NCBI GenBank assembly: GCA_001247695.2
Contig: LGRX02025885.1
Location: 1-57,958, forward strand
Direction of reading: 5' to 3'
Length of the DNA stretch: 57,958 bases
From: Cymbomonas tetramitiformis
Taxonomy: Eukaryota > Chlorophyta > Pyramimonadophyceae > Pyramimonadales > Pyramimonadaceae
The position numbers and the translations under genes are program-made. The notes under the pieces were generated by a model. The model searched no databases, was not told the origin of the DNA, and worked only from the letters and a program-made list of their open reading frames with translations. Shown here piece by piece: positions 23,377 through 35,700 of this stretch (position 1 is the stretch's first letter; each line of letters begins with the position of its first letter).

Positions 23377-26300
23377 ATGCCTGCAAAAAAAGGAACCACC
23401 AAGAAGTCCGGGGATGGCAACACGGAAAGGTTGGTTTACGCGGACGTGATGGAACAGCGTTTCGTTGAGCAGAAAGTGCTGAAGCTCGCGGACTGCTCTT
23501 TCGCTGACAACCCAAGAGGACACAATCACAACGGTGTCAACGTGGAGAAGTCCGTTGAGAAAAACGGCATCGACCTTTCCCAAACCATGATCTGGCGCCG
23601 CGCCAAAAAAGGAGATCCTAAGGCCCACGGGTAAGTTTCACTAAACCTTCTTGAAGAACTGCGCTGACAAAAGGTAGAAGAGACAAGTGTGAAAAGGCGT
23701 TCATCGATGAACGCTTTTTAAAAAACACTGCTAAAGAAACAAGTGTTTTAACAGGTTTAAAGAAAAGTGTTCATCGATGAACGCTTTCTTTATTTTGTTT
23801 CTGAAGCTTGAGTATTTTAAACTGTTTTTAAGATAGCGTTCATCGATGAGCGCTTTTCTTAGTTTTCCTTGTATTTTTCCTAAAACTTTGCGGTTTGGAG
23901 TTGCAAAAGCTGCGATATTTCTGTGTGATTCAGCTTTTTTCTCAGGAAAAATACAAGGAAAACTAAGAAAAGCGTTCATCGATGAACGCTTTCTTAAAAA
24001 GAGTTTAAAATACTCAAGCTTCAGAAACAAAATAAAGAAAGCGTTCATCGATGAACACTTTTCTTTAAACCGGTCAAAACACTTGTTTCTTTAGCAGTGT
24101 TTTTTAAAAAGCGTTCATCGATGAACCCTTTTGCGTTCATCGATGAACGCTTTTCTTATTCAGCAAAAAAAGGTTAGTGCTTGAACTCTTCTTGGTTTTG
24201 CATGGTGACTTTCTTCTTGTTTATTTGCTGTTCACCTGCAGGTCTACTGACTCCCTTCAGGACTCTTGCTCGGAAGAAGAACATGCGGTGTTAGAGCTAG
24301 TGTTGCTTGAAGATGTTACATCCTCAGAAGATGAGGAAGATTCTTGCAGGAAGAACCATGTTCCCATTAGCTGGTATAATGTTCCAAACGAGGCAGTAGC
24401 TAAGAGGAGACTCAAGAATAAAAAAGACGCTGAGCGAAACGCAAAAATACGTAGGACGCAATGTCCTTTGTGGATGCTAGACAGCCAGTGGTAGCTTTAG
24501 CTGAAGTAAACACTTTATATATTTTTTTATAAATAGTTTCTCTAACCCTTTAACCCATGTTCTTTGTCGTTTTAAATGGCGTGCTGTGTTTGTTTTGTTT
24601 TCAGTAAGCGGTACATTGCCATTGACGGACATGGTAGGCACGAGTTTTTCACTCGTGCCTTCCAAGATGGCGCCGTGGTAGGCGGAAAAAAACTAGAGGC
24701 CCGGGACAAAAGGTTTCTGGAATGCAACGTCATCGTGGTGTCGGAGGACATCACGAAGGAGGAGGTTACATGCCTCGCCCTCTCGCGCATCGTGCAGAAC
24801 GAGAAGGGGTCCAAGAAAAAACTTTTTTCGACGACTACACCTCCTTCAAATGGCTGATGTCCTCCATTGACAAGACCGTGGCCAAACCACAGAAGTTGGT
24901 TGTTTTGTTCTCTCACATCGACCCTTCGTTATACTCGTTGATGTTCTTCAAGAGGATGGCCCACATCCACGAAAAGGTGATCGGGCCCGACGAGCGGCTG
25001 GAGGCCTTGCTTCGCGAGAACTGCGAAGCTTTGGGGAAGGATTCCCCCTTCGGCTTCAACTCCTTGTTCGACAACAAGGAATTCCAACGTCTTAATCCGA
25101 CACAAAGATATCAGGTACGGTGGAAGCCGGTCTTTATTTTATTGTGTTACATGCAACCATCACGCCTGAAGACAAACACATGTCTCAGGTTTTCCTGAAA
25201 GTGAACCAGAAGTCAAGTTCGCCGTGAAGGACGAGAATGGCGAGCTCCACTTGAAGAAGAAGAAGCAATGCGCGACTTTGGGCTTCGTCGGAACCACACG
25301 CGCCTTCACGGACTTGTGTTCGTTTGTGCTGCTTCGTCAAGAAGTCCGCTCACAGCTAGAGCTTCAAAGCTCTAAGGGGAAGGCGAAAAAAACTGAAGAG
25401 GCGTCCAAGTTCTTGGAGGACATGAGCGCCGGAAAGTAAGTCCATCTACCACGGTTTGGTTAAAGCCGTGAACTATTTTTTTATGCGGAAAGGTGATGGG
25501 TGTTAAACTTTTGTTTACAGGTACGATGGTACTTTCTTCGACGCCAACGAGACTTGCTCCAAGACCAGTAGCTTGGCTCGCCTGAACCGGGATGTCGAGC
25601 CGAAAGTCGTGCAGGACATGCTGAAGAAGCACAACGAGATGGTTGAGTGGGAGGAGACTGCTGTGGAGGCTCAGGAGAGTGGCGTCGAGACCCTTGCGGA
25701 AGTTGCAGCTGGTGACACGGGTGGGGATGTTGAAGAGGAAAAGGAAGAGACGCAGGAAGGTGCGTCGGTTGGGGATGATGACGAGGTAGGCGATGGGGAT
25801 GAGGAGGTAGAAGGTGAGGAACCGGTTGGTGAGGAAGATGGTCAGGAGAACGAGGAGGAGGAGAACGAAGAGGAAGAGGAGGGCGATGAGGAGGAGGATG
25901 GAAAGTTTGACTTTGAAAAGGAGTCGGATGAGGTTCGTGAAACACGTGAAGATCGGAAGCGGAAGAGACAGGAAGTGGCGGATTGGTTTGCGGCGGAGGA
26001 CGCGGGGGAACATGTCCCAAAATCAAAGAAGCAGAGAAAGGATCTAACTAAGAAGAGGGCGGAGATGGGGAAGCTACGTCAAGAGTTGCAGGCCTTTGAG
26101 GAGGAGGATGCCGCTTACGCGGCTTGGCTTAGCGACAAGGAGAAACAGAAGGATGAGCAGGACATGGAGGACGGCCCGGCCCCCTGCGCGGAATGGATGA
26201 AGCCTTGGGTTGGGGTGTCGCGAGGGAACCCGGACTACGAAGGGTTGCGACAATGGAAGATGGCAGGCGGAACGCTCCGAAATGGAACGCAGCAGAAGGG

Positions 26301-27815
26301 ACCGGTGAAGGAGAGCATTGAGATTGGGCAGTTCTTGAAGATGAATGAGGAGGCGTTGAAGCCTGGTGTACGGCATCATGTGCACAATATTGTGTCCGTG
26401 GAGGTGCCGAAGGTGGTAGCGGTGAAGAACCGTGGCGTGACGCGTGGCACGAAGGTGAAGGATGAGAAGGTGGAGTACGTCTTGGAGTTAATCCATCAAC
26501 ACGGACATGCCGAGTCTGAGAAGTTGTTGGTGTTGACATCGGTTGCCATGAACTCCCAAGGCATCCCGCTGTTGCAGCTGTACTTCGGCGAAGCTCTCGG
26601 GGCCATGGACGTCATCACGCAGGACGCGGCGGAAGATAAGTTTTGTGTGGCGGCGGTCATCACGGATGTTCCGTGGGGCCATGAGAGCAAGACCGGGTAC
26701 AACACGAAGGTGGATTGGGATGCGTTCGCAGTCAAGTTGGACGAGCTGTGCGCGAACAACGATGGCATGTCTGAGGTTCATAAATACGCCGATCTGGGAA
26801 AGGTGGACGGAGACACCATTGTGTGTGCCTTAGGCGACAGTGAAGCCCTTCGAGCTTTGGAGGCGGGCTGGAAGGCGTTGAAGCACCCGGTAGGATCGAT
26901 GTAACACTTGTTGCTTTGAAGGCACCCTTTTATTTTTGTTTTTTTGTTACGTTTCTTAAAGGGAGGGAAAAGGGGGGAAGGATCACAGGTGTACAAGACA
27001 ATGCCGGGGTACATCGTGACGGAGGGGAACCGCAACAACGCGACTTTCACGAACACTCCAAAGTCCGTGGGACACCAGTACACGACTTTTGCACGGAAGC
27101 TGGAGGCTCCGAAGTTGGACTTCAAGACCAGCATCCAAACCAGGGGGCAGCAATGTAAGGACCTTGACTTTGATTATTTCCCGCTGAATTGTTGGACTGG
27201 AAACATTTTGCGTGCCCTAAGTTTCCAAGAGGTGAAGGCTTTTGAGAAGGCCTTGGAAAAGCACCTGGCTGAGAGCTGGGAACCAAGCTGGAAGGAAATG
27301 GATGAGGAGCAGAGGATGGACATCGTTCAGACCGAGGTAGAACATCAGGCACGACCTTTCCAAGCTGTTCAAGTGCAGGATACCTTCAAGCACGATTGCG
27401 CCGTAGTGGGATGCTTGAAGGGCGGTAAGCCCTGCGAAGAGCATGGCAAGACCTTGGTGGTGGGACAGAAAAAGGTGGAGCTCATGGAGCTGTTGGTGGA
27501 GCGGTACACAACCGACATCGACATGGTGGTGCTGGACCCGTTCATGGGAAGTGGTGCGTGTCATTGTGGATGCATTGGTTTTGCCGCGAGGGACACGCCG
27601 GGGTATTGAAAGATGTTAAGTGTTCCGCAGGAACCACTGGGATTGGAGCGCTTCGCATGGGACGCGCCTTCATCGGCGTGGAGAGGAAGCGTGCAAACTT
27701 CATTAGCGCGGTGCACTATTTATCTCACGCGGTGTTCTGCTGCGCGAAGCGCCATGTGGGGGATCTTGGATTGAGTGAGCCGTACCGGAAGATGAAAGTG
27801 ACAAACGTGAAGTAG
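23377..27815 (+). CDS. Transposon-borne DNA methyltransferase, beta-type motif order (multi-exon, frame disrupted)
   Basis: The first exon is 23377-23630 (donor GTAAGT), and a later exon starts at 24242. The 3' exons 25521-26889, 26989-27553 and 27631-27815 join cleanly across GT-AG introns of 85, 99 and 77 bp. A strongly acidic Glu-rich stretch is followed by TDVPWG (motif IV type). About 250 residues later comes DPFMGSG, completed across the last intron as TTGIGALRMGRAFIGVE (motif I and neighbours). IV before I is the order of beta-class N6-adenine or N4-cytosine methyltransferases, which use S-adenosylmethionine. The frame changes at the T-run 24823-24828, and again between about 25115 and 25190, so the copy is decayed or the assembly has indels. 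A role in protecting or marking element DNA is inference. Confidence 0.65.
23697..24128. repeat. Large hairpin in the first intron of the methyltransferase gene
   Basis: Arms 23697-23881 and 23944-24128 are inverted copies with a 62-bp loop. Each arm carries three copies of CGTTCATCGATGAACG or a one-base variant, and a further copy follows at about 24131-24146. The same TTCATCGATGAA core sits in both terminal inverted repeats. Open frames on both strands here come from the symmetry and are not genes. The hairpin may be a nested fold-back element or a set of transposase-binding sites. Confidence 0.7.
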
Positions 27816-28133
27816 AACATCGAAAGTTCGTGAAAGTTAGTTAGGGATCTTGGCGGGGAAAGAAGTATGTTTTGAACCTAACTGGGGGGCCGGCCACCCG
27901 GACTTGTGGTTAGTAGTGGTCCGCGAAAGCACGTGAAAAACCAATGGAGAACGTAGTTGGTCAATGCACGAAGACGAGTAGGCGATGGGGCGAAGGGCAC
28001 TAGAAAAGGTGAAGTCGTGTTAAACTCTGGAGGCAAAACATGCGCGCCGGTAACTTTGTTTTGAATATTGATTTGAAGCTGTATATTTCATGTGATGTTA
28101 AGAGCGAAAAGTTTAGGTCTAAGGAAGAATAAA

Positions 28134-28200
28134 GTATACCAGTCCACAATGACGACAACTTTTAATATACGAAAGACTAGTGGCTGAATGTAAAGTTTAT
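28134..28200. terminator. Conserved hairpin region between convergent genes (copy 1)
   Basis: ACCAGTC (28138-28144) and GACTAGT (28175-28181) form an imperfect stem around AATGACGACAACTTTTAATA. It lies between the 3' end of the methyltransferase gene and the 3' end of the 152-aa gene, the same convergent position as the copy at 41324-41390. A 3'-end-processing role, like the hairpins that mark transcript ends in mimiviruses, is inference. Confidence 0.45.
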
Positions 28201-28279
28201 CTACAAACCACACACGGCTTACATTTTATACCAACCAATTCTTTAAATATTTCCAGTCTAAACAAGCTATAATGTTCGC

Positions 28280-28738
28280 CTACGTCTCACATCGGCATGA
28301 GGTGCAAAGTTGCTCGAAATGTTCAGAGTTTCTGAACGGCCTAGAACAGTTACACCTCGGTTGGTCCCAGCGGCGGGGACAATTGAGCATGGTGAAAAGC
28401 GTCCAGTGACATCCAGGAGTCCCGCCAGGAAGGTCTGCTGGGACAATCATTGTCCGCGGTGTTGTCCACTCGTTGCCAGCACGGTCGGGGTAGGCTCCAT
28501 CGCGCGCCATCAGTTCAAAAACTAAATGCGAACGCGTGCGACGGACGAAGCGCCAACTGGCGAACCCGGCGTCTCTTCTTCCACGTTCCATGTTGCGCAC
28601 GTTGTAATGAGTTGAAAGGCGCCACTGCTCAAGCTGGCAATCGTTACAGCGCAAGTGTTGAATGTTGTGGGTTGCAATCATCTCACGGTCATGAGGTCCG
28701 GCAAGAAAGTAGTCAACAAACTTGTAAACGGAAGGCAT
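28280..28738 (-). CDS. Small Cys-rich protein of unknown function (152 aa)
   Basis: The frame starts at 28738 and ends at 28280. The protein has CNDCQLEQW near residue 31, then a Cys cluster at the C-terminus (CNCSRPF and CTSCRC), suggesting one or two zinc-binding sites. The C-terminal pattern FRN...H..QLCTSCR recalls the FRNIHVCKACR stretch of the F-box-like protein at 41.5-42.3 kb. Both genes sit just after the same conserved hairpin, so they may be distant relatives. It lies in the segment inserted into the transposon's right inverted repeat and points the same way as most viral genes to its right. No TATAAATA is seen upstream. The function is unknown. Confidence 0.5.
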   Translation of the reverse strand: MPSVYKFVDYFLAGPHDREMIATHNIQHLRCNDCQLEQWRLSTHYNVRNMERGRRDAGFASWRFVRRTRSHLVFELMARDGAYPDRAGNEWTTPRTMIVPADLPGGTPGCHWTLFTMLNCPRRWDQPRCNCSRPFRNSEHFEQLCTSCRCET

Positions 28739-29752
28739 GTTGTCGTGTGACTTTTAATTGTGCGGTGTAGGTTTTTAAGGGTTTGCGCGATTAATGTTTT
28801 TAGTCCGCGTTTGTGCTTTATTTAAGAGAAGTCCTGGCACGCGCCGTAAACTCGAGTTCGTGAGCTAGCGGTTGTAGGTTGTTTTATGCCGGGAAGAAGA
28901 TAAAAAAAAAACGGGGCAAACACCAAAAAAAATAGGGACGAAGTGAACAAAAAATATTCCTGAAATTGCAAAGAAATCGGGGTTTTTTGAAGAAATTTCA
29001 AAAAATTTAGAAAAACCCCCAAAAAGGGCATATAAAACTAGAAAAAATAAAAGGGGTTCATCGATGAACCCCCAAAAACATATTTCATAAAAATCAGACG
29101 TATAAAGTGTGATTTTGCTACCGAGTTTCGAAAAAAAATTTGAAGCTGGAGAATGCGTGAAATATGGTACAAATTCAATGGAAAATTTGTGTTTTCTTAA
29201 CACAAAAAACCCCATAAACTTTCCTTAATTCAGGCTGACAAAGATGATTTTTTTAGTTAAAATCAGGAATATTTCTTAAACCCTAAAACAACCGGGAAAT
29301 TAAATAAAATTACATTCAACTCGGGAAAATCTTAAACCCTAGATTCGGTCAAATTTTCGATTTTTTCAGGGCCTCCCCTTGTAAAACTCCCCAACACCCA
29401 AAAAGGCCTGAAATTCATATAAAACTAGAAAAAATAAAAAGGGTTCATCGATGAACCCCCAAAAACATTTTTCATAAAAATCAGACGTAAAAAGTGTCAT
29501 TTTGCTACCGAGTTTCGAAAAAAAATTTGAAGCTTAAAAATGCGTGAAATATTATACAAGTTCAATGGAAAATTTATGTTTTCTTAACACAAAAAACCCC
29601 ATAAACCTTCCTTAATTCAGGCTGAAAAAGATGATTTCTTTCGTGAAAATTAGGAATATTTCTTAAACCCTAAATCAACCGGAAAATTAAATAAAATTAC
29701 ATTCCACTCGGGAAAATCTTAAACCCTAGATTCGGTCAAATTTTCGATTTTT

Positions 29753-32700
29753 TTAGGGCCTCCCATTGTAAAACTCCCGAACTCCCGAAACTCCCAAACT
29801 CCCCAATTGCGTTTGGTGTTGGCTCGGTCCGGGCGAACTTTCGTCGATGAACCCGTCCCCGGTGCGCCAGTAGTAGCTATCCCCGTCGAACTCCTCCGGA
29901 TCGTAGTACACCCACATCGACATGCGACTGGGGTGATCGTCTGCGCGTGTATTTTTGTGGCACGTGGGGTCCCCACCCAACGGTGTGATGGAGGTGTGCG
30001 GCGTGCTGTTCCTTAAAGCGGCGGAGCCGATGAAGGGGCCCTTGTGCGGCGTCAACACCCGCGGAGCGTCGTCCTCCGGTGCGTTGGCGATGGTGAGTAC
30101 CGTCTGCGCGCAGTTGGGTTCGGGGTGGCGCATCAAGGCGTCGTCGCCGCACCGCAACGTGTGCGTGCCGCGGTCCGCCACCGCCGAGTACCACACCATC
30201 TCCTGCGGAGGGTCAAACCCACCCGCATCCCTGGCGCGGTCGACGGCCCCCTTGCTGCCGGACATATCCACGCGCACCTGTCGCTCGTAGACGACGGTGT
30301 TGGACTGGGCCACCACGTCGGGGTGCGTTTCGCAGCCGTAGAGGAAGAACTTGTACACTTGCATGTACGGGTTGGTGATGGTGTGATACCTGTCCGGATA
30401 ACCCATAGCATTGAAGTCGTCGCCCATCCATTTGATTCGTATACCGGACACGCGCTGCGGCTTATCCAAGAACCGGTGCTCCGTGATACTACGGTGCCCT
30501 TGTTCGTTGCGGAGCATGAACTTCCAGTTGGCGTCATCATCCGGGTCCGCCCCTGGCGTCAGTGCCAAGTAACCCCAATGGGAAAATTGACTGGTATCGC
30601 CGCGCTGCATCAAAATGGTGCGCACTATATACACGGGCGCGTCGAAGGTGACTTGCGCGTAGCGGTTCGGATTGCGCACCGCGTCGACGTAAACAAAATA
30701 ACCAGCAGTGCTAAAATCGTATACACCGCTCGATAGCTGCGTAGCGACATTGTTGCCCGTCGCCCCATTCCCATGCTGCGATAAAACCTTGCCGCCCGTG
30801 GGTATCACACGCGCGTTCGCGCAGTTCGCCACGTCCTCCGCGCGGGACCAGCCTCCCCAAGAATGAAGCTGGTTGTAGAGGCTGGCGTTCATGCTTCTGT
30901 TCGCGTGCAACTCCGCCGGTACCCCGAGGTGCACCAGCGTCGGACGGGCCAGCGTGAAGGTGGTGGCGTGCGGACGGTCCTGGGCGACCGCGGGGATGTA
31001 ACGGTGCGCGAAGGTGCGCAGCCGATCCACCTCCGGCACTTCCGTTGGATCTCGCAGCCGCAACGCGGAATCGTCAAAAGCGTACGCCATCGCCGGCGTG
31101 GGCGTGTTGGCGTCCACGTAGTGCGACGCGATCTGCACGTCGGACACCTCGGTGGGAAAGGCGGGCGCCTTGGTCACGAGGGAGACCTGATGCGGATCGT
31201 CCCGGTTCATGAGCGTGCGCAGCTCTACGTGAACCGCGCGCATCTCCTGCCAGTTTAGAGCCCCGGTGTGAATGCGCACGTCTGTGATGCGCAGCTCGTC
31301 GGAACCCGAAAGATTCGGCCCGAAAACAATGTTCGTCTCCCCTGGCACGTGCAGAGGCAGAGTCGCCTGCGACACCGCGTTACGCAAGGCGCCTCCGTAC
31401 GGGTTGCCAGCGTAGAGCTTTCGCACGCGCGTCGTGGAGGTGGCGTCGTCGAAGGCCACGACCGTATGCACCCACGAATTGTCCGCGTGCTGCGAGTTGA
31501 CCACATCGGTAACCCCTGGCGGGTCGTGTAGGTCCACTTGACGCCACTCGCCACGTCGCACATCTCGGGTGTTTCCGCTGCTCACCAAAGAGACGTTGCG
31601 CCACGCCACCCATTCCAAGTCATCATTCAAAGCGTACTCCAGCATCACCATTGTTGGGCACCGTGGGCCATTTTCCGGCTGCTCGTTAGCGGCGCATCGC
31701 ACACGCATACGACGCGGTCTTTGAGGGAACCAAAAAGTCATGCTCCAGCTGTCGAGCAAATTAGCTTCCCAGTAAGAAGCCGTGGGACTGTTAAAGTACC
31801 CGTAATTGCCTTTTTCATCCTGTTGCAGAGCGTCCGTGGTATGATGGTGATTTAATCGCCGGATCTCCTTAATGTCGCTGTTTGATAAAACGCACCCGGC
31901 GTCATCCTCGAACAATGGCCCAGCGCTATAGCGGAATAGTTTTTGCGAGGGATCTTCGGTTTCCAAAAAGCGCACTCGCCAGGCTATTGCCAAGGGGGCG
32001 TCCATGGAATTGTTTCGTGCGAAATCGGCTCGCGCAGTACGCACAGGAGTCAGCTTAGTTTCTACGCGATGCACTCGCACTGGAGTGTCGTGGCTGCGGT
32101 AAGGAGGCGTCGCCCCAGGGCGTTTGGCGCGTGCGTACTGCCCGTACGCGGCGAACTCGCGCACCAGGTAGCGGGGCCAGGCGGCTGTGGTTTTCATCTG
32201 CTCGTGGAACTGCACTTTAACAGCAGTGCAACGAGGCGGTTGCATCACGCGCTGCACAGTCCATACGTCACCATTAGACGTCGTTTCGGTGAGCATGGGA
32301 TCTGCTGGATCATACGTACCACCGATGTTCAGCACCTGCGTATCCAACAGAGTCCAATCATTTTCGTCTTTAGAAAACGCGCTGGTTGCCTCGGGTTTTA
32401 AAGCGTAAAACGTCAAGTTTGTGGGTGGAGTGGCACGTCGATTGGTGTCCGCCGTCGAAACGTGCTGCACCAGCATGAGCTCCTCCACGTACACCGAACG
32501 GTTGAACATTAAGACCGCGAAATTGGCAACGTATGTGTGTCCACCCACTGTGCCATCGTACATGCGCTCCATGGGATTGGTAGCATGCGGATTGGCGTAG
32601 GCCCAAAATTCGGTGCCCGCCTCCACGACGTGCAACCGCCGAGCCTCTGTGACCGGCGATACGATTCGGCGTTCGTCCACGAACCGCTTGTCCGGAATCG

Positions 32701-35700
32701 ACATGAGCACTTCGGTATCACGCATGTCCGGATTCTGCGTTAGCTTGCTCCAGTAGGACACGGAGAAACTGCTGTACGGTGGGCGACGACCGAGCGCCAG
32801 CTCCATGTCGGACAGGCGTAAACCGCGATTGATCGCGTTTAGCACGAGGCTGCGCGAAGCCACACGCCCGTCCGGTACGTCGTCGCTAATGACCGGTGCG
32901 CCGTGCGACATGTTAAAGCTGTCCGCGGGCGCCGCGCGTCCGTGCCCATCCAACGCCGCCAAGGCATCGGTCGGAGCATCAAAGTGCAGTCGGTAACGCA
33001 GCAGGTCGTACCGAGGGTCCCGCGGGCGGGGCCGGGACTTTAGCACCGAGGGAGTTTGCGTGGCGGTGGTGCTTCTCAAACACACGCATCGCACGTGCGC
33101 GTCCTTACTGCAGGACACCTCCGTATTGGAGATGGCGTTGTAAACGACCCGGCTGCGCACGTGCGAGAGCACCACGTGCACGCAGCCCGAAGGTAATCTT
33201 GCGTTGGTCACGGTGTAGCCCACCTCCGCGTTCAGATCGCGTGCCACCTCGTCCAAGCATTGAGCGGCGTTAGGCCGATGCGCGGCGGGGCAGTTGTTGG
33301 AGGTGACCGCCCAGGCGTACTCGCTGCGGTTTGAGCCCACGCCCCCGCTGATGCCGCTCGCGCTGTAATCGCCGTACCACCCGTCCACGCCTTGCGTGAG
33401 TCCGGAAGGCATGTAGTATACGTATGCCATCAGCTTGATGGAAAAGGCTTCGCCTGTCGGGGACGCGGCTTTCGCCATTTCGCGGTCATCGTACACAGGG
33501 TAGTAGCCCGCGATCAGCATTCCCGCCGGGGGCGCGTTCGGGCTGGAGGGAGGTGGCGAGGGTGGCGGTGGAGGTGCGGGGTGCGGCTCGCGCAAAAGGG
33601 CCACCTCCTCGAACAAAGTGGAGCTTTGTGCTGTCACGATGTCGATCAATACCGTGGAGCAGGGCGTATCGCTTTGGACGGACAAGGTCGCGTTGGCCCA
33701 TCCCGAGACCACGGACGGCTCTACCACTTGCTCGTGAAACACCTGTACACCGCTGTAGTCTATGCAGGTAAGATCCACGCTTTGCACGGTGCCGGTCGCG
33801 TGGATTGCGAAACCGTCTACCGAAGACTGCGCTCCTGCGTGGGTGCGTGCGCTCAAATCGTATCTCAGATGTAATCCGGTAGAGTAGCTGTTGTTGTAGC
33901 TACGCTCGAGGACAGTGTCGAAGAGGTCGGTGACGCACCCAGCGTAACTTGAAACGAACGGCTGCTCGCCACCATTGGGCATTTGAAAAGCGACGGGTCC
34001 GTAAAGAACCTCGAGCGAAGAGTTGTCTGCGGGGTTATTGCAGTTCCAAGACCCGGCAGTAGAATCGGAGCCCGCATCGCGCACCACGGCGCAATTCACC
34101 ACTTCAAATCCGTCATCAAAATAACCCGGCGGGTACAAAGGGTATCTTCCATCGTACGATCGCGCCACCGAGGAGGGCAAACCTCGCATGACCGTGTCAC
34201 CATTTGCAAGCGTAAACCGTTCGTCGTATTTGCCGTCGATCCACACGGGCGTGCGGCTTCGATCGCAGCTTATGCTATCCTGCGCGCCGTTTGTTGGGCG
34301 GTTGTCGCTGACCACCTCCAAGCGCCCCGTCACCCACGCTGGGAGCGTGTAAGCGAAAGGCTGCGTGGGCACGATGCGCACGTCGTTAAAGTAGGTGCCG
34401 ACGGGGCTTCCGCCGCTCGTGGTCGCTCGATTACGAGCCTGGGGTGTGTACGACGCCAGGGAATAGGAGCGATCGTTGGCGGCCTGTATGTAGTAGGGCG
34501 AAATCTCACCGGGCGGTGTGCGAATGTACGTGGCACGCATGACCTCCAAGTTGGTGAAAGTGCGCGACGGGTCGTTGCTGTGCACCTCGTAAGTGGAGCT
34601 TTTGTATTCGGACAGATGCCTCTCGTTGCCGGACATATCCTGCCACCAGTTTCCGGTGTGCATGGGGTACCAAGCGAGCAACTCTTTGTACAGCGGATCA
34701 TCCAGTCCGTCTCGAAACTCGCCGTCCACGTACATGCGGCGCATTTCGTACTCTTCCAAACTGCGATTGAAGAGCATGATGTTGTTCACCGGGTAGTTGC
34801 CCCCTGTGATGGAGTTGTAATAAAAACCGCATTGAAATCTGGCGGTATCCCACTCGGACCAATGCGTGTTCCAAGAGTCGTGCCAGCTGGTGGTGCCACC
34901 GTGGAGCAGGAAGAACTCGTCGTCGTCTCCGATATACAATTTGATGCCTGTGGTTTTATCGATCGTGATTGCGACCATCTGAGCGCGGTCCTGCGTGCCA
35001 TCCCACTCGTCCCAGCCTTGGTCATGGGCGGATCGGAAGTACACGTTGCGCTGATGCGCGTTGCTCGGTCGATTGAAACCGATGTGGTTGTAAGCGTACG
35101 GCTTGTTCCCGCTACCTCCTGAACTGGCGTAGTGCAGATTGAGGTGAAATATTTCATCTTTGCCATTCGTCAGACCGCAGCCGAACGGCTGCGCGCAACA
35201 CACGAAGTTGTGAGCACCGAGAAAATAGAATTCCACAAAAGACAAAAACAAACACGCACCTGAGTCATGCCCCAGAACGAGTTGCTAGTGTAGTAATGGC
35301 CGTTCGCCAGGATCGTCCAAAATATGTAGGTCATACCGGTGGCATCGTCGTGGTTCTTGTTGTTGAATATCTTAGCCAGCTGCGGGTCCGCATCGGACAT
35401 GAGTCCGTTCATTCTGCCCCAATCGTCGGGAAAGTCCGTATAATCGGTCCGGCCCTTGTAACGATTGATGTAAGTGCTCGTGCTGGTGTCCGTCTCGCCT
35501 CGGCCCCACACGTACCAGTTGGCGCTGGCCAACGAGCGCACTCCGATGCGAGGCAGCGTAAAGCTGGATGCGGATGATGGCGGCGGACTTGGAGGTAAAG
35601 GTGGGGGTCTCGGAGATGGTGGGGAATTCGGCGGCGGTGGGGGCGAGGGGTCCAGATAAACGCGTTCGTGCAAGCGCAGCTCCATCACGCGCGATGGCTG

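Larger units (their letters stand above)
28081..28906. other. Virus-like fragment inserted in the right inverted repeat
   Basis: This segment is absent from the left inverted repeat, which is continuous at the equivalent point. It contains the small minus-strand gene 28280-28738. It also contains a stretch (28134-28200) that matches 41324-41390 in the virus-like block, including the core AATGACGACAACTTTTAATA and the flanking inverted repeat. The element either captured a piece of the neighbouring viral DNA or received it by a later insertion. No clean target duplication is visible; a possible ATA is too short to trust. Confidence 0.65.
19822..29805. mobile_element. 10-kb DNA transposon with 1-kb inverted repeats, transposase-like gene and DNA methyltransferase gene
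   Basis: The ends are inverted copies starting TGGGGAGTTTGGGAGTTT, flanked by ATT at 19819-19821 and 29806-29808. The left arm runs to 20837. The right arm spans 27968-29805 but contains an extra 826 bp or so. Each arm is itself a tandem pair of about 385-bp units that include the palindrome TTCATCGATGAA. Inside are a minus-strand three-exon gene (20824-22925) and a plus-strand multi-exon gene (23377-27815), which diverge from about 23 kb. Introns of 76-99 bp with GT-AG ends show a eukaryotic element. The right end lies exactly at the 3' end of the large virus-like gene, so the transposon sits at the junction of the transposon-rich and virus-like parts. Confidence 0.8.
27968..29805. repeat. 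Right terminal inverted repeat of the 10-kb transposon, interrupted
   Basis: The inner part 27968-28080 and outer part about 28907-29805 together mirror the continuous left repeat. The break falls between bases that are adjacent in the left copy (CCCCGTTTTATAAAGCTTC). The inserted 28081-28906 is described separately. The outer part holds the same two 385-bp sub-repeats, with TTCATCGATGAA near 29058 and 29445. Confidence 0.8.

Noticed and set aside
23731..24094. Open frames of 82-105 codons on both strands with near-identical proteins
   Set aside because: They are produced by the two arms of the intronic hairpin reading the same sequence in opposite directions.
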